Shown: positions 18,480-28,317, counted from the stretch's first letter. The stretch: DNA of 36,126 nt from Candidatus Methanovirga procula (GCA_031280375.1 JAITGU010000149.1:1-36126), one strand, 5' to 3'. Made by a program: numbers and translations. The notes: a model not told the origin generated them from the letters alone.

Positions 18480-18839
18480 ATGGAATTGCTCTGGTTCTAT
18501 ATAGCTATTGTATTAGCACTAAGCGATATACTTCATGGAAAATTAATGTGGAATGTATTCAGCGACTTCTATGTACTTTTCGCTGGATTTTTAAATGAAA
18601 TATTTCCTTCAACTCTTCATGTGTGGGTTATACATGAAATACTTGAATCTATTTTCAACTTTGTTGTATTATCCATACTGTTTTTATCTTTAGAAATAGG
18701 AATATTAGGAGGATTAATACATTTAATTATTGATATAAGTCATGCATTATTTATGAAAAATAAAAATCCTATCGTACACAGAGCATTACATTTTGTTATA
18801 GAGTCTTTATTCTTTATTATGATTTACGGTTATGGTTGA
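18480..18839 (+). CDS. Small integral membrane protein, unknown
   Basis: The 119-residue protein has three to four membrane helices and histidines clustered near the membrane faces: SDILHGKLMW, HVWVIHEILE, LIHLIIDISHALF and HRALHFVIESLFF. The paired H/D/E pattern slightly recalls membrane-bound metal-dependent enzymes, but no family is recognised. A good AAGGTGA site precedes the ATG. The gene begins about 65 bases after the right end of a transposon relic. A family 2 glycosyltransferase gene follows about 100 bases later on the same strand, so a shared role in the envelope is possible but unproven. Confidence 0.6.
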   Translation: MELLWFYIAIVLALSDILHGKLMWNVFSDFYVLFAGFLNEIFPSTLHVWVIHEILESIFNFVVLSILFLSLEIGILGGLIHLIIDISHALFMKNKNPIVHRALHFVIESLFFIMIYGYG

Positions 18840-18941
18840 TATCATGTTTTTAGACTAAATTTTCAGATATTTATAGTTTTTAGGAATATATGGCTTTATA
18901 TTATGTTTTCAGATTTTTACGATTTTTAGGTATTGGGTAAA

Positions 18942-19628
18942 ATGAATGTAGTAATTATTATTCCTGTATTTAACGAAGAGAAGTATATTAAAGATGTTGC
19001 AAAAAAATCATTGAAATATGGGGATGTTATTGTTGTTGATGATGGATCTTCAGATAAGACAAGTGAAAATGCAAGATTTTCTGGAGCAACAGTTATAGTT
19101 CATCAAAATAATAAAGGTAAAGGAGCAGCGATAAAAACTGGTATTAAACAAGCCTTAAACAATTCCTATGATACATTTATCTTCCTTGATGGTGATGGTC
19201 AGCACGACCCAAACCTAATCCCAATTTTTCTTGAAAAATTGGATAATGCAGATATTGTAATTGGTTCAAGATTTTTAAAAGGAGAATTAAAGAATATGCC
19301 TCCTCAAAGACGACTTTCTAATCAAATAACAACAAAATTAATATCTTTTATTTCCAAATATCCTTTAACAGATAGTCAATCTGGTTTTAGAGGAGTATCT
19401 AAAAAAATAGCTGAAAATTTCTTAAGCAGTCCCTATGATGATTATAGATTTGAATCAGATGTTTTAATCAACTCTTCAAACAAAGTAAACTTTGACGAAG
19501 TATCAATCCCAACAAGATACAGTGATGAAGTAAGTCATATAACAAAAACACATACAATAAAATATATCATCCTTTTTATTTCAAAAAGAACACTGAAACA
19601 TATTATTAATATAATTATTAAATTATAA
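18942..19628 (+). CDS. Family 2 glycosyltransferase (dolichyl-phosphate hexose synthase-like)
   Basis: This 228-residue GT-A enzyme has the N-terminal NVVIIIPVFNEEKYI, VIVVDDGSSDKT for nucleotide binding, NKGKGAAIKTGI, and the metal-binding DGDGQHDP. IGSRFLKGE and SQSGFRG follow. This pattern is that of dolichyl-phosphate mannose/glucose synthase-like proteins, which load a sugar onto a polyprenyl phosphate on the cytosolic side. Such a lipid-linked sugar would be the donor for GT39-type enzymes like those at 26657-29897. It lacks the C-terminal membrane helices found in some homologues. ATG at 18942 is preferred over TTG at 18933, which sits too close to the AGGT site. Confidence 0.8.
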   Translation: MNVVIIIPVFNEEKYIKDVAKKSLKYGDVIVVDDGSSDKTSENARFSGATVIVHQNNKGKGAAIKTGIKQALNNSYDTFIFLDGDGQHDPNLIPIFLEKLDNADIVIGSRFLKGELKNMPPQRRLSNQITTKLISFISKYPLTDSQSGFRGVSKKIAENFLSSPYDDYRFESDVLINSSNKVNFDEVSIPTRYSDEVSHITKTHTIKYIILFISKRTLKHIINIIIKL

Positions 19629-19635
19629 GTTAAAT

Positions 19636-19735
19636 GATAGTGTCATGACAACTTGATTCTTTCTATTTAAATATTGACAATTTTCATTAGCATCTATTAA
19701 TGAAGTTCTATATGGACAAATATCTACTAAATAAT
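19636..19735. repeat. Dispersed intergenic repeat, copy A
   Basis: TAGTGTCATGACAACTTGATT followed by CTTTCTAT is shared, with two mismatches, with 26189-26218. After a gap, AATTTTCATTAGCATC also recurs near 26248-26265. It lies in the non-coding 19629-20008 stretch. It may be a decayed small element or a relic of a duplicated gene end. The rest of the stretch is AT-rich with no gene seen. Confidence 0.45.
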
Positions 19736-20008
19736 TATCTATACAATAGTATTATTAATATTAAATATAATATTAAAAGTTATTAATAAAGCTATTTAAA
19801 ACTTATTAATAAAAGACATTATAGAGTTTATTTAATAAATATAACTTAATAAATTAATAATAATATTTAACATAATATATTAATGAATTAACAAAACTTA
19901 ATAAACTAATAACCATTAATCAACAAATTATTAGATTAAAGGGATGCAGAGTACTTATTTCTACACAAATATTAATAAAAATATCTTATTAATTTTTAGA
20001 GGATTAAA

Positions 20009-21133
20009 ATGAAAATAAACAAATATCTATTATTGTTAGGATTAATATCCATTACCATTGCAGTTTGTTTGTTTTTCAGTGACACATTAGACCAATATCT
20101 TCGATCTTACATGTGTCAGATACTAATGGGTTCTTCAAAAGGCAAAGACATTATATTTTTTGGGATAATTGCCTTATTCCTTATCTTACAAAGTCTTTTC
20201 TCAGATAAAATAGATAATTTTTCTAAGTCTGGAAATTACTATCTTAAAATAGCTATTTTTATAACGATAATAGCTATAATCATACCATTATCACTTGAAG
20301 TAATTATGAGATTAAACTTAGGATTAAACATCTTTACAACATTTATCATACCTGATCCAAATTTTACATCAACAAGCTTACTACATAGCCATATTTTTAA
20401 ATCTGTCATTGGAAACATTATAACATCAGTAATAACAAATATTCCTTCTGGAATCCATACTGCAAGTTCACTTACACATTTTGTTCCTTGGATAGCTAAT
20501 GTGATTGTAATTATTTTACCAGTTTTATTTTTAACATCCTTTTTATCTTTAAAAGATAGATTAACTCCATCAAAAATTTTGTTAGTATTTTCATTAACCT
20601 GTCTTTTAATTGGAATTGTAGATGGGAACTTATTTGCAAGCCCAACAATTATTGGAATTTACTTTGCTTTGTTGGTTTTCTTTGATGAAATGTATTTTGA
20701 TTATATTTTCTCAGCATTGTTTAAAAACAAGAAAATGTTGAATTGTTTTATTGAACGAAGGGAGAAGTATAGATTAAAGAAAAAAAAGTCTAAATTTAAA
20801 GCTATTTTTAAGAGAACTATTCCCCACATAGTTTTAATTTTAATAGTAATATCTGAAGTGGGCTTAGCTTTTGTAGGTTCAAATCAAAACTATGGGGCTG
20901 ATTATGAAGTTGATTTAATAGAACCTAATATTAACTCCTTGAATTTAAGTAATTTAAGCTTTAATTTAGATGATTTTGAAGTTAAATCATTTATTTATGA
21001 AGATAACAAACTAAAAATTAAATTAAATTCAAAATATCCTGACAAAATTTTAATTAGTGAGTTAGCCAAAGTTTTATCTAATAAAACCAAAGGATTCTCC
21101 TTATCTTGGAACATTTACTTATGGTTACATTAA
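20009..21133 (+). CDS. Large integral membrane protein, unknown
   Basis: The 374-residue protein has about eight or nine membrane helices. It begins with a short basic start and a helix (YLLLLGLISITIAVCLFF), then a loop SDTLDQYLRSYMCQILMGSS that resembles PAP2-like N-termini only loosely. A basic cytoplasmic segment rich in Lys (EKYRLKKKKSKFK) precedes the last helix, and an outside soluble tail of about 80 residues follows (YEVDLIEPN...), ending WNIYLWLH. I do not recognise a family. It is probably specific to Methanobacteriales. AGAGGATT precedes the ATG. It stands alone, convergent with cfbD. Confidence 0.6.
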   Translation: MKINKYLLLLGLISITIAVCLFFSDTLDQYLRSYMCQILMGSSKGKDIIFFGIIALFLILQSLFSDKIDNFSKSGNYYLKIAIFITIIAIIIPLSLEVIMRLNLGLNIFTTFIIPDPNFTSTSLLHSHIFKSVIGNIITSVITNIPSGIHTASSLTHFVPWIANVIVIILPVLFLTSFLSLKDRLTPSKILLVFSLTCLLIGIVDGNLFASPTIIGIYFALLVFFDEMYFDYIFSALFKNKKMLNCFIERREKYRLKKKKSKFKAIFKRTIPHIVLILIVISEVGLAFVGSNQNYGADYEVDLIEPNINSLNLSNLSFNLDDFEVKSFIYEDNKLKIKLNSKYPDKILISELAKVLSNKTKGFSLSWNIYLWLH

Positions 21134-21216
21134 TTAATCATTATCCATTATTAATTATCATTTACCACAAACATTAGGATTAATCCCAAAACCAGCATAA
21201 TTAATCATCATCATTA

Positions 21217-22302
21217 TTAATCATCATTTAACCAATCGATAACTGTTCTAATCATTGTTCCAAAATCAGAGTCAACTATTTCATCAACTCCTAAGGTTTT
21301 AGAATGAGCATCCAACTCAGCAACAACATGATTATAGCCTAAATTTCTAAGTGGTTCTACAAGTCTTGGTCCATCAGTAACAGCTATTGACTCTAAATCT
21401 AAATTTTCAATTTTAAGAGCATGAGGAACACCAGCAACCACAATTAAATCAAAATTTTTATTTTTCAAATATTCCTCTGCAATATCTGCTGTTACAGGAT
21501 ATTCATCCAAGCCACCAGTAATATAATCTATTTCTATTCCATTACTTTTTAATTGATTAACAATGTTTTTGGCATGATTTCTTATTCTTGGAAGACCAAT
21601 ATTCTCATCTAAGTTAGCAACAATCAAAGGTTTATTGTTAGGATTTATCATTTTATAATCAAAATTTAATATATCTGAAAATAGATATGATGTTTCTTTT
21701 TTAGAGTTTAAGAGGAAACCAACATTTTTATTATTTTTAATAGCCTCAACAATTATTTTAGCTATTTTTTCTTTATTATCTCCATAAGATGGTTTAATAT
21801 ATTCTCCTTGAGCCATGCCTCGAGTTTTTTCAATTTGTGTAGCTAACTTTAGCATTTTAATTTGGCGGCTGGATTCTTCCTCGTCAATAATACAATATTT
21901 AGTCGCTGATTCTAAAACAGCTATTGCTCCTTCAGTATTATCTCCTTCTCCAAAACCACCGTGAGATTCAACAGGCAAAACAGTAGCATTAATATCAACT
22001 TCTTCTATAACATCTTTTAAGTTTTCTCCTATGATCATACTGGCACAGGTTCCAACAACTCCAACTAATTCTGGATTAAACATCTCCTCTGCTTTTTTAA
22101 GAACCTTTTTAAGTTTTTCACTGGCTCCGAAAACAAAATCATTTTCAGCCATAGAGCTTGTTAAAACCCTAACACCATCTTCTTCCAATAGACGTCCTGT
22201 ACGAAAACAGCAACCATGGGGACCGTGAAGAATTATAACATCGGCATTAAGGTCTCTTAAAGTGTAAAGTGAAGCAGCAATAGGACTTGGTCTTGGGTGC
22301 AT
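21217..22302 (-). CDS. cfbD: Ni-sirohydrochlorin a,c-diamide reductive cyclase, NifD-like subunit
   Basis: This 361-residue protein is NifD/BchN-like and acts with the NifH-like CfbC to reduce and cyclise Ni-sirohydrochlorin a,c-diamide, a late step of coenzyme F430 synthesis for methyl-coenzyme M reductase. The N-terminal [18 protein letters not shown] and the cysteines in [11 protein letters not shown] (C31, C32) and [10 protein letters not shown] (C86) are the expected iron-sulfur ligands. [14 protein letters not shown] and the C-terminal [16 protein letters not shown] also fit. AGAGATGA lies just before the ATG. It is a single gene here with no cfbC in the window. The 22303-22625 spacer holds its promoter and an A-rich tract that reads as T on the minus strand. 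Confidence 0.92.
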   Translation of the reverse strand: MHPRPSPIAASLYTLRDLNADVIILHGPHGCCFRTGRLLEEDGVRVLTSSMAENDFVFGASEKLKKVLKKAEEMFNPELVGVVGTCASMIIGENLKDVIEEVDINATVLPVESHGGFGEGDNTEGAIAVLESATKYCIIDEEESSRQIKMLKLATQIEKTRGMAQGEYIKPSYGDNKEKIAKIIVEAIKNNKNVGFLLNSKKETSYLFSDILNFDYKMINPNNKPLIVANLDENIGLPRIRNHAKNIVNQLKSNGIEIDYITGGLDEYPVTADIAEEYLKNKNFDLIVVAGVPHALKIENLDLESIAVTDGPRLVEPLRNLGYNHVVAELDAHSKTLGVDEIVDSDFGTMIRTVIDWLNDD

Positions 22303-22552
22303 ATTTCATCTCTTTATAATCCATATTAATAATTATTAAAACATTGATGATTATTAAATGTTAATATATTAAATATTATAAATTTAATATCATTTTATTA
22401 TATTTTATTCATTCTAATATTATTTTTTTAATATTATATAACTACGCTTATTAAAATAAAAAATAATGAAATTAGAGATATAAAACTAAATTAAAATAAA
22501 TTATTATGTTGAAAGATGTTTTTTAAGAATAAATAGAAATAACAATTGGATA

Positions 22553-22563
22553 ATAAAAAAAAG
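22553..22563 (-). terminator. T-tract after the UPF0104 gene
   Basis: A run of A residues on the plus strand reads as a T-tract about 60 bases after the stop of the UPF0104 membrane protein, on its coding strand. Confidence 0.3.
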
Positions 22564-22625
22564 GATTATATTTTTATTCTTAATTTGATCAATTCTTCTT
22601 ATTAAATCTATTATTTCTTAATTTC

Positions 22626-23723
22626 TTATTTTAATTTCTTATTATCAAAAATTTCTTCAAATTCTTCTTGTTTGTTAGCAAATTCTCCAATTATTTTAGA
22701 ATCAGCTCCTTCAATCTTATCTGATGAATATCCATAGTAAGGTAAGATAAGAAGACCTATGAATATTGGTAACCAAAAGGAAATACCTCTCTCGATTATA
22801 GTAACAGCTGCACTAACTTCGTTAGGTACTCCTACAGAAGCAAATAATCCCATCATCATAAGTTCAGTTGCACCTAAACCCCCAGGAAGTAAAGGCACCA
22901 TACTAACTAATGTAGAAATAATGAATATTTCTGCAATTACAAAGATATCAACACTATTCCCAAATGCAAGGAAAACAAGATACATTCTAAATATCTCAAA
23001 AAACCAAATAAAAAAAGATAAGGGTAAAGCTTTGTAAAGAATATCTTTATCTTTAAGCATTAATTTCATAGTGTCTTGAAAGCCAGTGATTGCTTCAATA
23101 ACCTTTTTCTCTAATGATCCATTATCTCTTTTAAACTTCCTAATTACTTTTAAAACAAAGGATATTATTCTTTCTGCAAACTTTTTATTCACTGACATAT
23201 ACATTATCATGCTAAATAAGACAGTTATTAATATTACAGCTAAAACCATAATTGCAGTATATTCCTCGTTTAAAGGAAAAAATAGAATTGATATAGTAAT
23301 GGTTAGAATAGCTAAAACTAAAAAAGGAATAGTATCTAACGCTCTATCAGCTATTGTAGTTGCAAAAGTAGACTCAAACGGCACATTCGTTTTCGAAGAT
23401 AGAATATAAGCTTTAACTGGTTCTCCACCACCACTACTACTTGGAGTAAGGTTATTTATTGCTATTCCAATAATAGTCATAGGAACGAGCTTAATAGATT
23501 TAATATTTATCTTAGCTATTTTATTAATTACATGCCATCTAATGGCAAAAAGGAAAAATGATATTATTTGAACTACAAGTGCGGCTAAAATGTATTTAAA
23601 ATCTGCCATCTCTAATTTTTCTATCAATTCATTAAATCCTGCAAAATAAACCATTATTCCTATTACTACTACTCCAAATAAGAAAAATAGTGGTGTTTTA
23701 TATTTCATAATCATCGAACACAT
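22626..23723 (-). CDS. UPF0104 / lysylphosphatidylglycerol synthase TM-like membrane protein
   Basis: This 365-residue protein has about eight membrane helices. It carries the family motifs LTPSSSGGGEPVKAYILS near residue 95 and LPGGLGATELMMMGL near residue 280. The family includes the membrane part of MprF and archaeal AglD-like proteins, and is often linked to lipid or lipid-linked sugar flipping. A charged cytosolic tail (FANKQEEFEEIFDNKKLK) closes the protein. The start is unclear: ATGs at 23723, 23714 and 23708 are in frame and no strong ribosome site is seen. Transcribed divergently from rnz across a 350-base AT-rich spacer that shows no other gene. Confidence 0.75.
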   Translation of the reverse strand: MCSMIMKYKTPLFFLFGVVVIGIMVYFAGFNELIEKLEMADFKYILAALVVQIISFFLFAIRWHVINKIAKINIKSIKLVPMTIIGIAINNLTPSSSGGGEPVKAYILSSKTNVPFESTFATTIADRALDTIPFLVLAILTITISILFFPLNEEYTAIMVLAVILITVLFSMIMYMSVNKKFAERIISFVLKVIRKFKRDNGSLEKKVIEAITGFQDTMKLMLKDKDILYKALPLSFFIWFFEIFRMYLVFLAFGNSVDIFVIAEIFIISTLVSMVPLLPGGLGATELMMMGLFASVGVPNEVSAAVTIIERGISFWLPIFIGLLILPYYGYSSDKIEGADSKIIGEFANKQEEFEEIFDNKKLK

Positions 23724-24075
23724 TTTGTTAAAATTAAGCTAAACACTAAAACAAGAATACTAAAAACCAAAATAATATTAAAAAATACACTAACAATTAT
23801 GTTTAATATTATAGATATAAAATTTATTTTATATAAACATTAACAATATTAAAAAAAAAATATGAATAATAAAATCATTAAATTGAACTACAATCAACTA
23901 ATATAATTTATATATATTTAATTATACTTATTATTTAATTAACTAACTTATTAAATAAAATTTATCATTAATATGAAATTTATAAAAAATTAACTCAACA
24001 TTAAAAACCATGAATAAATATTAGAATGTAATATAATAAATATCTTAACAATAAAAACTAAATAACTGTGATTTA

Positions 24076-24969
24076 ATGGAAATAACATTTTTAGGAACTT
24101 CATCTGCAGTACCTTCAAAACATCGAAATCACCCTTCAATAGGATTAAAAGCCTTTGGAGAGACAATATTATTCGATTGTGGGGAAGGAACACAAAGACA
24201 ATTAATCTTTGCTAAAATTAGTCCAATGAAAATTACAAAGATTTTCATAAGCCATCTACATGGAGACCATATATTAGGTTTGCCAGGTTTAATTGAATCA
24301 ATGGGATTTAGAGGAAGAACCGAACCATTGAATATCTACGGACCCCCTGGAATATCCAACATTGAAATAGCTATTCGTAGTTTAGGATGTAACAACAAAG
24401 CATTTACAACAATACTTCACGAAATAAAAGGAGGGACAATAATAGACAACGACGAATACACGATAAAAGCCATTAAAACCAAACATAACACATATAATTT
24501 ATCATACTCAATCATTGAAAAGAAAAAACCAAGATTTTTAAGAGAAAAAGCTATTGAACTTGGTGTTAAACCTGGACCTGATTTTGGAAAACTTCATAAT
24601 GGTGAAACTATAAAAGTAAACAATAAGATTATAAGTCCAGAGCAGGTTTTAGGAGAAGAGCGTGATGGAATTAAAATTATCTATTCTGGAGATACTAAAC
24701 CATCAGAAGAACTTATAGAATTCGCAAAAAACTCTGATTTACTTATCCATGAGTCCACATACGAACAATCAGATGAAGATAAAGCTAAAGAACATTATCA
24801 TTCAACAAGTTTACAAGCTGCAGAAATAGCTAAAAAAGCAAAGGTTAACAGATTAGTTCTCACACACATAAGTTCCAGATATAAAAAAGTTGATAAAATC
24901 AAGAAAGAAGCATGTGAAATTTTTAAAAACACAGAAATTGCTTATGACTTTTTAAAAATTGAATTATAA
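24076..24969 (+). CDS. rnz: Ribonuclease Z (tRNA 3' end processing)
   Basis: This 297-residue metallo-beta-lactamase fold enzyme cuts pre-tRNA 3' to the discriminator base. It begins [18 protein letters not shown] and has the zinc-binding SHLHGDH (H60, H62, D64, H65), the exosite segment with [30 protein letters not shown] with the bridging Asp, [18 protein letters not shown] and the final VLTHISSRY histidine. The length is normal for the short tRNase Z form. A MscS-type channel gene follows 27 bases later on the same strand and is probably cotranscribed. Confidence 0.95.
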   Translation: MEITFLGTSSAVPSKHRNHPSIGLKAFGETILFDCGEGTQRQLIFAKISPMKITKIFISHLHGDHILGLPGLIESMGFRGRTEPLNIYGPPGISNIEIAIRSLGCNNKAFTTILHEIKGGTIIDNDEYTIKAIKTKHNTYNLSYSIIEKKKPRFLREKAIELGVKPGPDFGKLHNGETIKVNNKIISPEQVLGEERDGIKIIYSGDTKPSEELIEFAKNSDLLIHESTYEQSDEDKAKEHYHSTSLQAAEIAKKAKVNRLVLTHISSRYKKVDKIKKEACEIFKNTEIAYDFLKIEL

Positions 24970-24996
24970 TAATAAACAAGCTATTTAAGGTGAATA

Positions 24997-25764
24997 ATGT
25001 ATTCTCATTTTTTAAACATAATCAACGATTTAGAATCATCTAAACTTTACATTTACAGTTTTGTACTAATCATAGTATCCCTTTCACTGATAAAACTAAA
25101 TTCATTTACAATGAATAAAATTACGAAAAAATTCAATCTTGAACTAACAGTTAACTATTTAATAAGAGACACGATTAAATATCTAATTTATATTATAACC
25201 ATCACAGTCGAATTAGAAATTTTAGGTGTTGATGTTACAGGAATCGTATGGAGTTTAGGAATTATTGGTATGAGCATAGGTTTTGCTGGAAGAGATATGA
25301 TTTCAAACTTTATATCTGGAATGTTTATACTATCAGATAAAACAATTAAAGTAGGAGAAGTGGTTGAAGTAGATGATGTTCGTGGAAAGGTTCAAAAAGT
25401 CGGGTTTAGAACAACAACATTAGTAACCTCTGATAATTCCATTATCACCATACCTAACTCAGTATTTTCATCAAACCCCTATACAAATTACACCTACCTT
25501 AATGAACATAGGATAGATTTAGATATTTTAATTCCATACAAGTACGACCTGATAAAATGGAAAGATGAGCTAAACAGTGAAATTTCAGACATAACCTGGG
25601 TTCTCAATGACCCTAAACCAAAAATCTTTGCTAAAGAATTTGGTAAAGAAGGAATAAAAATAAAAGTAAGTGTATGGGCTAAAGATTTCTTTAAAGTAGA
25701 AGATTACAGATTAATTCTTGCAAATGAAATAAGAAAATTATTAAAAACCTTAGACAATGATTGA
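24997..25764 (+). CDS. MscS-family mechanosensitive ion channel
   Basis: The 255-residue protein has about three membrane helices and the MscS core: the pore-like VTGIVWSLGIIGMSIGFAGR (G/A-rich), then DMISNFISGMFILSDKTIKVG, the beta domain VEVDDVRGKVQKVGFRTTTL, and TIPNSVFSSNPYTNYT. A C-terminal alpha-beta domain follows. Such channels open under osmotic downshock. A clear AAGGTGA precedes the ATG. It is shorter than E. coli MscS by about 30 residues. It probably forms a two-gene operon with rnz, a pairing whose reason is not obvious. Confidence 0.88.
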   Translation: MYSHFLNIINDLESSKLYIYSFVLIIVSLSLIKLNSFTMNKITKKFNLELTVNYLIRDTIKYLIYIITITVELEILGVDVTGIVWSLGIIGMSIGFAGRDMISNFISGMFILSDKTIKVGEVVEVDDVRGKVQKVGFRTTTLVTSDNSIITIPNSVFSSNPYTNYTYLNEHRIDLDILIPYKYDLIKWKDELNSEISDITWVLNDPKPKIFAKEFGKEGIKIKVSVWAKDFFKVEDYRLILANEIRKLLKTLDND

Positions 25765-25931
25765 TTTAATTCTTATTTTGACAATAGTTCTAATATTTAT
25801 TTAATATAGTATAACTTATAAAAACAAACATTAATAATGATTTAATAATTTAATCATGCTCATAAAGTTTAATAAAATCAACATTTAATTATAAAGAAAA
25901 TGTGGAAAATTAAAAAAAGCTCCACAAAATT

Positions 25932-26111
25932 TTACAATTTTGCTAAAGTAGCAATTATATAAACAATAAACCCTATAAAACCGATTAAAAGTATTCCAGC
26001 ACCAGTGACTTTTGCAAAATTAATATATTCTTCTTTTCCTGGCTTTCTTGCAACTTTAATAACTCTTTTACATTGTCCTAAAAAATCTTTAAGGTCTTCT
26101 TTAACATTCAT
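25932..26111 (-). CDS. secE: Protein translocase SecE / Sec61 gamma subunit
   Basis: This protein of 59 residues is the single-helix gamma subunit of the SecY translocon. The amphipathic helix VKEDLKDFLGQCKRVIKVARKPG carries the conserved KP-EY (KPGKEEYINFAKVTGAG), followed by a transmembrane helix LLIGFIGFIVYIIATL. ATG at 26111 is preferred over an in-frame TTG at 26123 because it gives the usual archaeal length. In many archaea secE is followed by spt5 and ribosomal protein genes; here it stands alone, convergent with mscS, with a repeat-containing spacer upstream. Confidence 0.85.
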   Translation of the reverse strand: MNVKEDLKDFLGQCKRVIKVARKPGKEEYINFAKVTGAGILLIGFIGFIVYIIATLAKL

Positions 26112-26188
26112 AAAAATTTCCAACTATAAATAAATAAAAGTAAAATATCAATAATAAGCTATAAACTCAACAACATTATCAACTTATT

Positions 26189-26300
26189 AGTGTCATAACA
26201 AATTGATTCTTTCTATAAGTATTGGTTTCATATATTCTGATAATTTTTCATTAGTATCGTATTTTAGTAAATTCTACACAGATAAATTCTATTTCATGAA
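26189..26300. repeat. Dispersed intergenic repeat, copy B
   Basis: TAGTGTCATAACAAATTGATT then CTTTCTAT matches 19637-19665 with two mismatches, and AATTTTTCATTAGTATC repeats a second block. On the minus strand it reads as a short open tail (EKLSEYMKPILIERINLL then stop), so it may be a gene remnant. It lies upstream of secE. Confidence 0.45.
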
Positions 26301-26468
26301 AACTTATTTTTAAAATCTTACTAAATTATTTTGTCTTGACAACTATTTTGAAACCATTAATATTATTAATAAATAGTATAATAATTTTTAAAATTAATAG
26401 TATATAAATATTGTTAAAATAATCATTAACTTTTAAAAAAAAAAATAGGCTCTTATATTTAATAATAC

Positions 26469-26566
26469 AAAAATAATGTATTTGATTTAATTAGACATAA
26501 TATATTTTATCTTCTAAATTACAAAATCCATAAAAATATTCATTCACTATTTTTAAATTTAAACAA
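26469..26566. repeat. Island-flanking repeat, left copy
   Basis: About 52 bases (AAATTACAAAATCCATAAAA, then ATATTCATTCACTATTTTTA) match 35959-36014 with one mismatch plus a short indel. A weaker match (AATGTATTTGATTTAATTA) extends it leftwards. It lies just past the 3' end of the adhesin-glycosyltransferase island, with its partner at the other edge in the same orientation. The rest of 26112-26656 is AT-rich without a gene. Confidence 0.55.
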
Positions 26567-26609
26567 GTAATGGTCATGCACCATAAATTACACGAACCAA
26601 GCCCATCTT

Positions 26610-26620
26610 AAAAAAAAAGA
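26610..26620 (-). terminator. T-tract ending the surface-island transcript
   Basis: A run of about nine A on the plus strand reads as a T-tract roughly 40 bases past the last stop of the island on the minus strand. Confidence 0.35.
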
Positions 26621-26656
26621 AAATATTATCTATTTTTAAGAAAACTTTTGACTCGT

Positions 26657-27667
26657 TCACTTATGTAAAAGTTCATATATGTAAATTTCATTTCCTTTAT
26701 TAAGTCCCATTAAACCACCATCCTCATTTGACCTATGAACCATTATTAACTTCCTAAAAATAAAATCGCCATTAAACTCATCATCGAATAAAGAACTCAA
26801 ATAACTTTTTTGCAAAACAGGATAAATGCCTTTAAAAGAGGATACCCTTGATACAAAGTATTCCCTAAAACCAATAGACCCATTATAATCTTTTCTTGAG
26901 AAAATATAAATTTTCTTACCTCTTAAAAAAGAATCATTAACAATCCCACTCAATGCTTTCACTGTATCCTCAATATTATATTGAATAGACCCAGACCTAT
27001 AATTGCCCAAATCACTCAACTGTAAAAACCTGAATCTAAAATCAACAAAGTACACATTATTTCTTAATGTTGGTGATGCAAGAGTATAAACAAGACAAGA
27101 AGTATCTGCATCAATTGCAAAAGAAACAATCACTGACTGATTCTCATCAACATGTCCTAAAAAGTGTTTTATTTCATTAAGAGATATATGATTATCGTTT
27201 TCAACCCCAAAATATGTCACGGTATTGACACCACAAGATAGCAAAAATATTATAAATAAAGGTATGAAAACCTTCTTATCATCATACATTTTTTGTAGTA
27301 AAAAAGCAAAGGATAGCCAAATCACACCTAACATTAACCAAAAACTTTTATAACTCCACACAGGTTTAACAAGAGATATTAACAATGTTACTATAATACT
27401 GATTAGAAGTAAAATCAAACCACAAGATAAAAAGTTTGTTTTTAAGTTCTTTTTGTAAAAACAATAAATAGTTAAAACCACAAAAGAAGATAGTAATAAT
27501 AAAGCAAGCACAGTGAAAGATTTTGATGCAGAGAGCAAATAATAAAATAAATCATATAGATAGTTTATAGTAGGGAAACGAAACCAATCTGCATTCCCTA
27601 ACTTTATCTGGTTTAACAAAACAGGAACCCAAATAATAAATCCCAAAATTGAAATAGCCACTGACAT
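26657..27667 (-). CDS. GT39-like membrane glycosyltransferase, C-terminal part (split gene)
   Basis: This 336-residue piece carries the later membrane helices and the outside C-terminal domain of a dolichyl-phosphate-sugar-dependent glycosyltransferase. It continues the frame-broken N-terminal piece at 27667-28317: ILGFIIWVPVLLNQ aligns with VLFYVPWIVLLIYR in the intact neighbour at 28332-29897, and both share the block around PIFTFRYV/KPVWSYKS and the Asn/Ile-rich tail. The pieces overlap as TGATG, so re-initiation is possible, but a one-base indel near 27668-27690 would restore one protein of about 555 residues. A T-tract follows the stop. I favour a frameshifted gene over two real ones. 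Confidence 0.6.
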   Translation of the reverse strand: MSVAISILGFIIWVPVLLNQIKLGNADWFRFPTINYLYDLFYYLLSASKSFTVLALLLLSSFVVLTIYCFYKKNLKTNFLSCGLILLLISIIVTLLISLVKPVWSYKSFWLMLGVIWLSFAFLLQKMYDDKKVFIPLFIIFLLSCGVNTVTYFGVENDNHISLNEIKHFLGHVDENQSVIVSFAIDADTSCLVYTLASPTLRNNVYFVDFRFRFLQLSDLGNYRSGSIQYNIEDTVKALSGIVNDSFLRGKKIYIFSRKDYNGSIGFREYFVSRVSSFKGIYPVLQKSYLSSLFDDEFNGDFIFRKLIMVHRSNEDGGLMGLNKGNEIYIYELLHK

Positions 27668-28317
27668 CAGCCAAAGCTTAATATGCTCATACGTATAATA
27701 TTCTTATCATTTCTTAATAAGAAAATAAATAAGAGTAAATAAATAGAAAATACAGTGAAAAATGCCCCATAATGTGTGTATAGAGATAAAAGGGATAATA
27801 AAGACAAGATGATATAATTTTTTATTTTATTAGGTTTTTCACTGATTAGATAGGCAGTGAAAAAAGCTAATGTAAGGAATAGAATCCCCCAACAATAAGA
27901 ACGAATCTCTGTTGAGAAATGCATAATTCTTGGAGCTGAAATAATGGCTAATGAGAAAATCCCCGAAAATAACCAACCAAATCTTCTCCTAAGAACAGTT
28001 GAACCAAAAACCAATAAGAGTATTATGGGAATAATAGAAACTATTTTTAAGACGATAATTTCATTATATGTAATATTCAGAAGATTTAAAAGATTTAAAG
28101 TTATATATGAGATAAGATAGTATAATGGAGGATGAACATCAATAAGAATATTATGCCACATTAAACTAAAAGGCAAATCTAAAATAAAATGAAAAGTAAA
28201 AAACTCATCACTCCAAAAAGAAGCATCCAAAAAACAAAATACCAATACTAATAAAACAATGCTAACAATAAATAGACCAATCCCAAATAAATCCTCAAAT
28301 TCGTATTTAACTCTCAA
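27667..28317 (-). CDS. GT39-like membrane glycosyltransferase, N-terminal part (split gene)
   Basis: This piece of about 216 residues has the N-terminal helix LFGIGLFIVSIVLLVLVF followed by the first outside loop with the catalytic-type acidic pair in ASFWSDEFFTFHF and the VHPPLYYLISY motif. These are the marks of PMT/ArnT-like (GT-C) enzymes, which take a sugar from polyprenyl phosphate on the outer membrane face. It breaks off at RMSILSFG, where the intact neighbour continues. TTG at 28317 is chosen because AAGGTG lies seven bases upstream; a TTG at 28335 would overlap the preceding gene. It follows the intact paralogue by about 14 bases. Confidence 0.6.
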   Translation of the reverse strand: MRVKYEFEDLFGIGLFIVSIVLLVLVFCFLDASFWSDEFFTFHFILDLPFSLMWHNILIDVHPPLYYLISYITLNLLNLLNITYNEIIVLKIVSIIPIILLLVFGSTVLRRRFGWLFSGIFSLAIISAPRIMHFSTEIRSYCWGILFLTLAFFTAYLISEKPNKIKNYIILSLLSLLSLYTHYGAFFTVFSIYLLLFIFLLRNDKNIIRMSILSFG

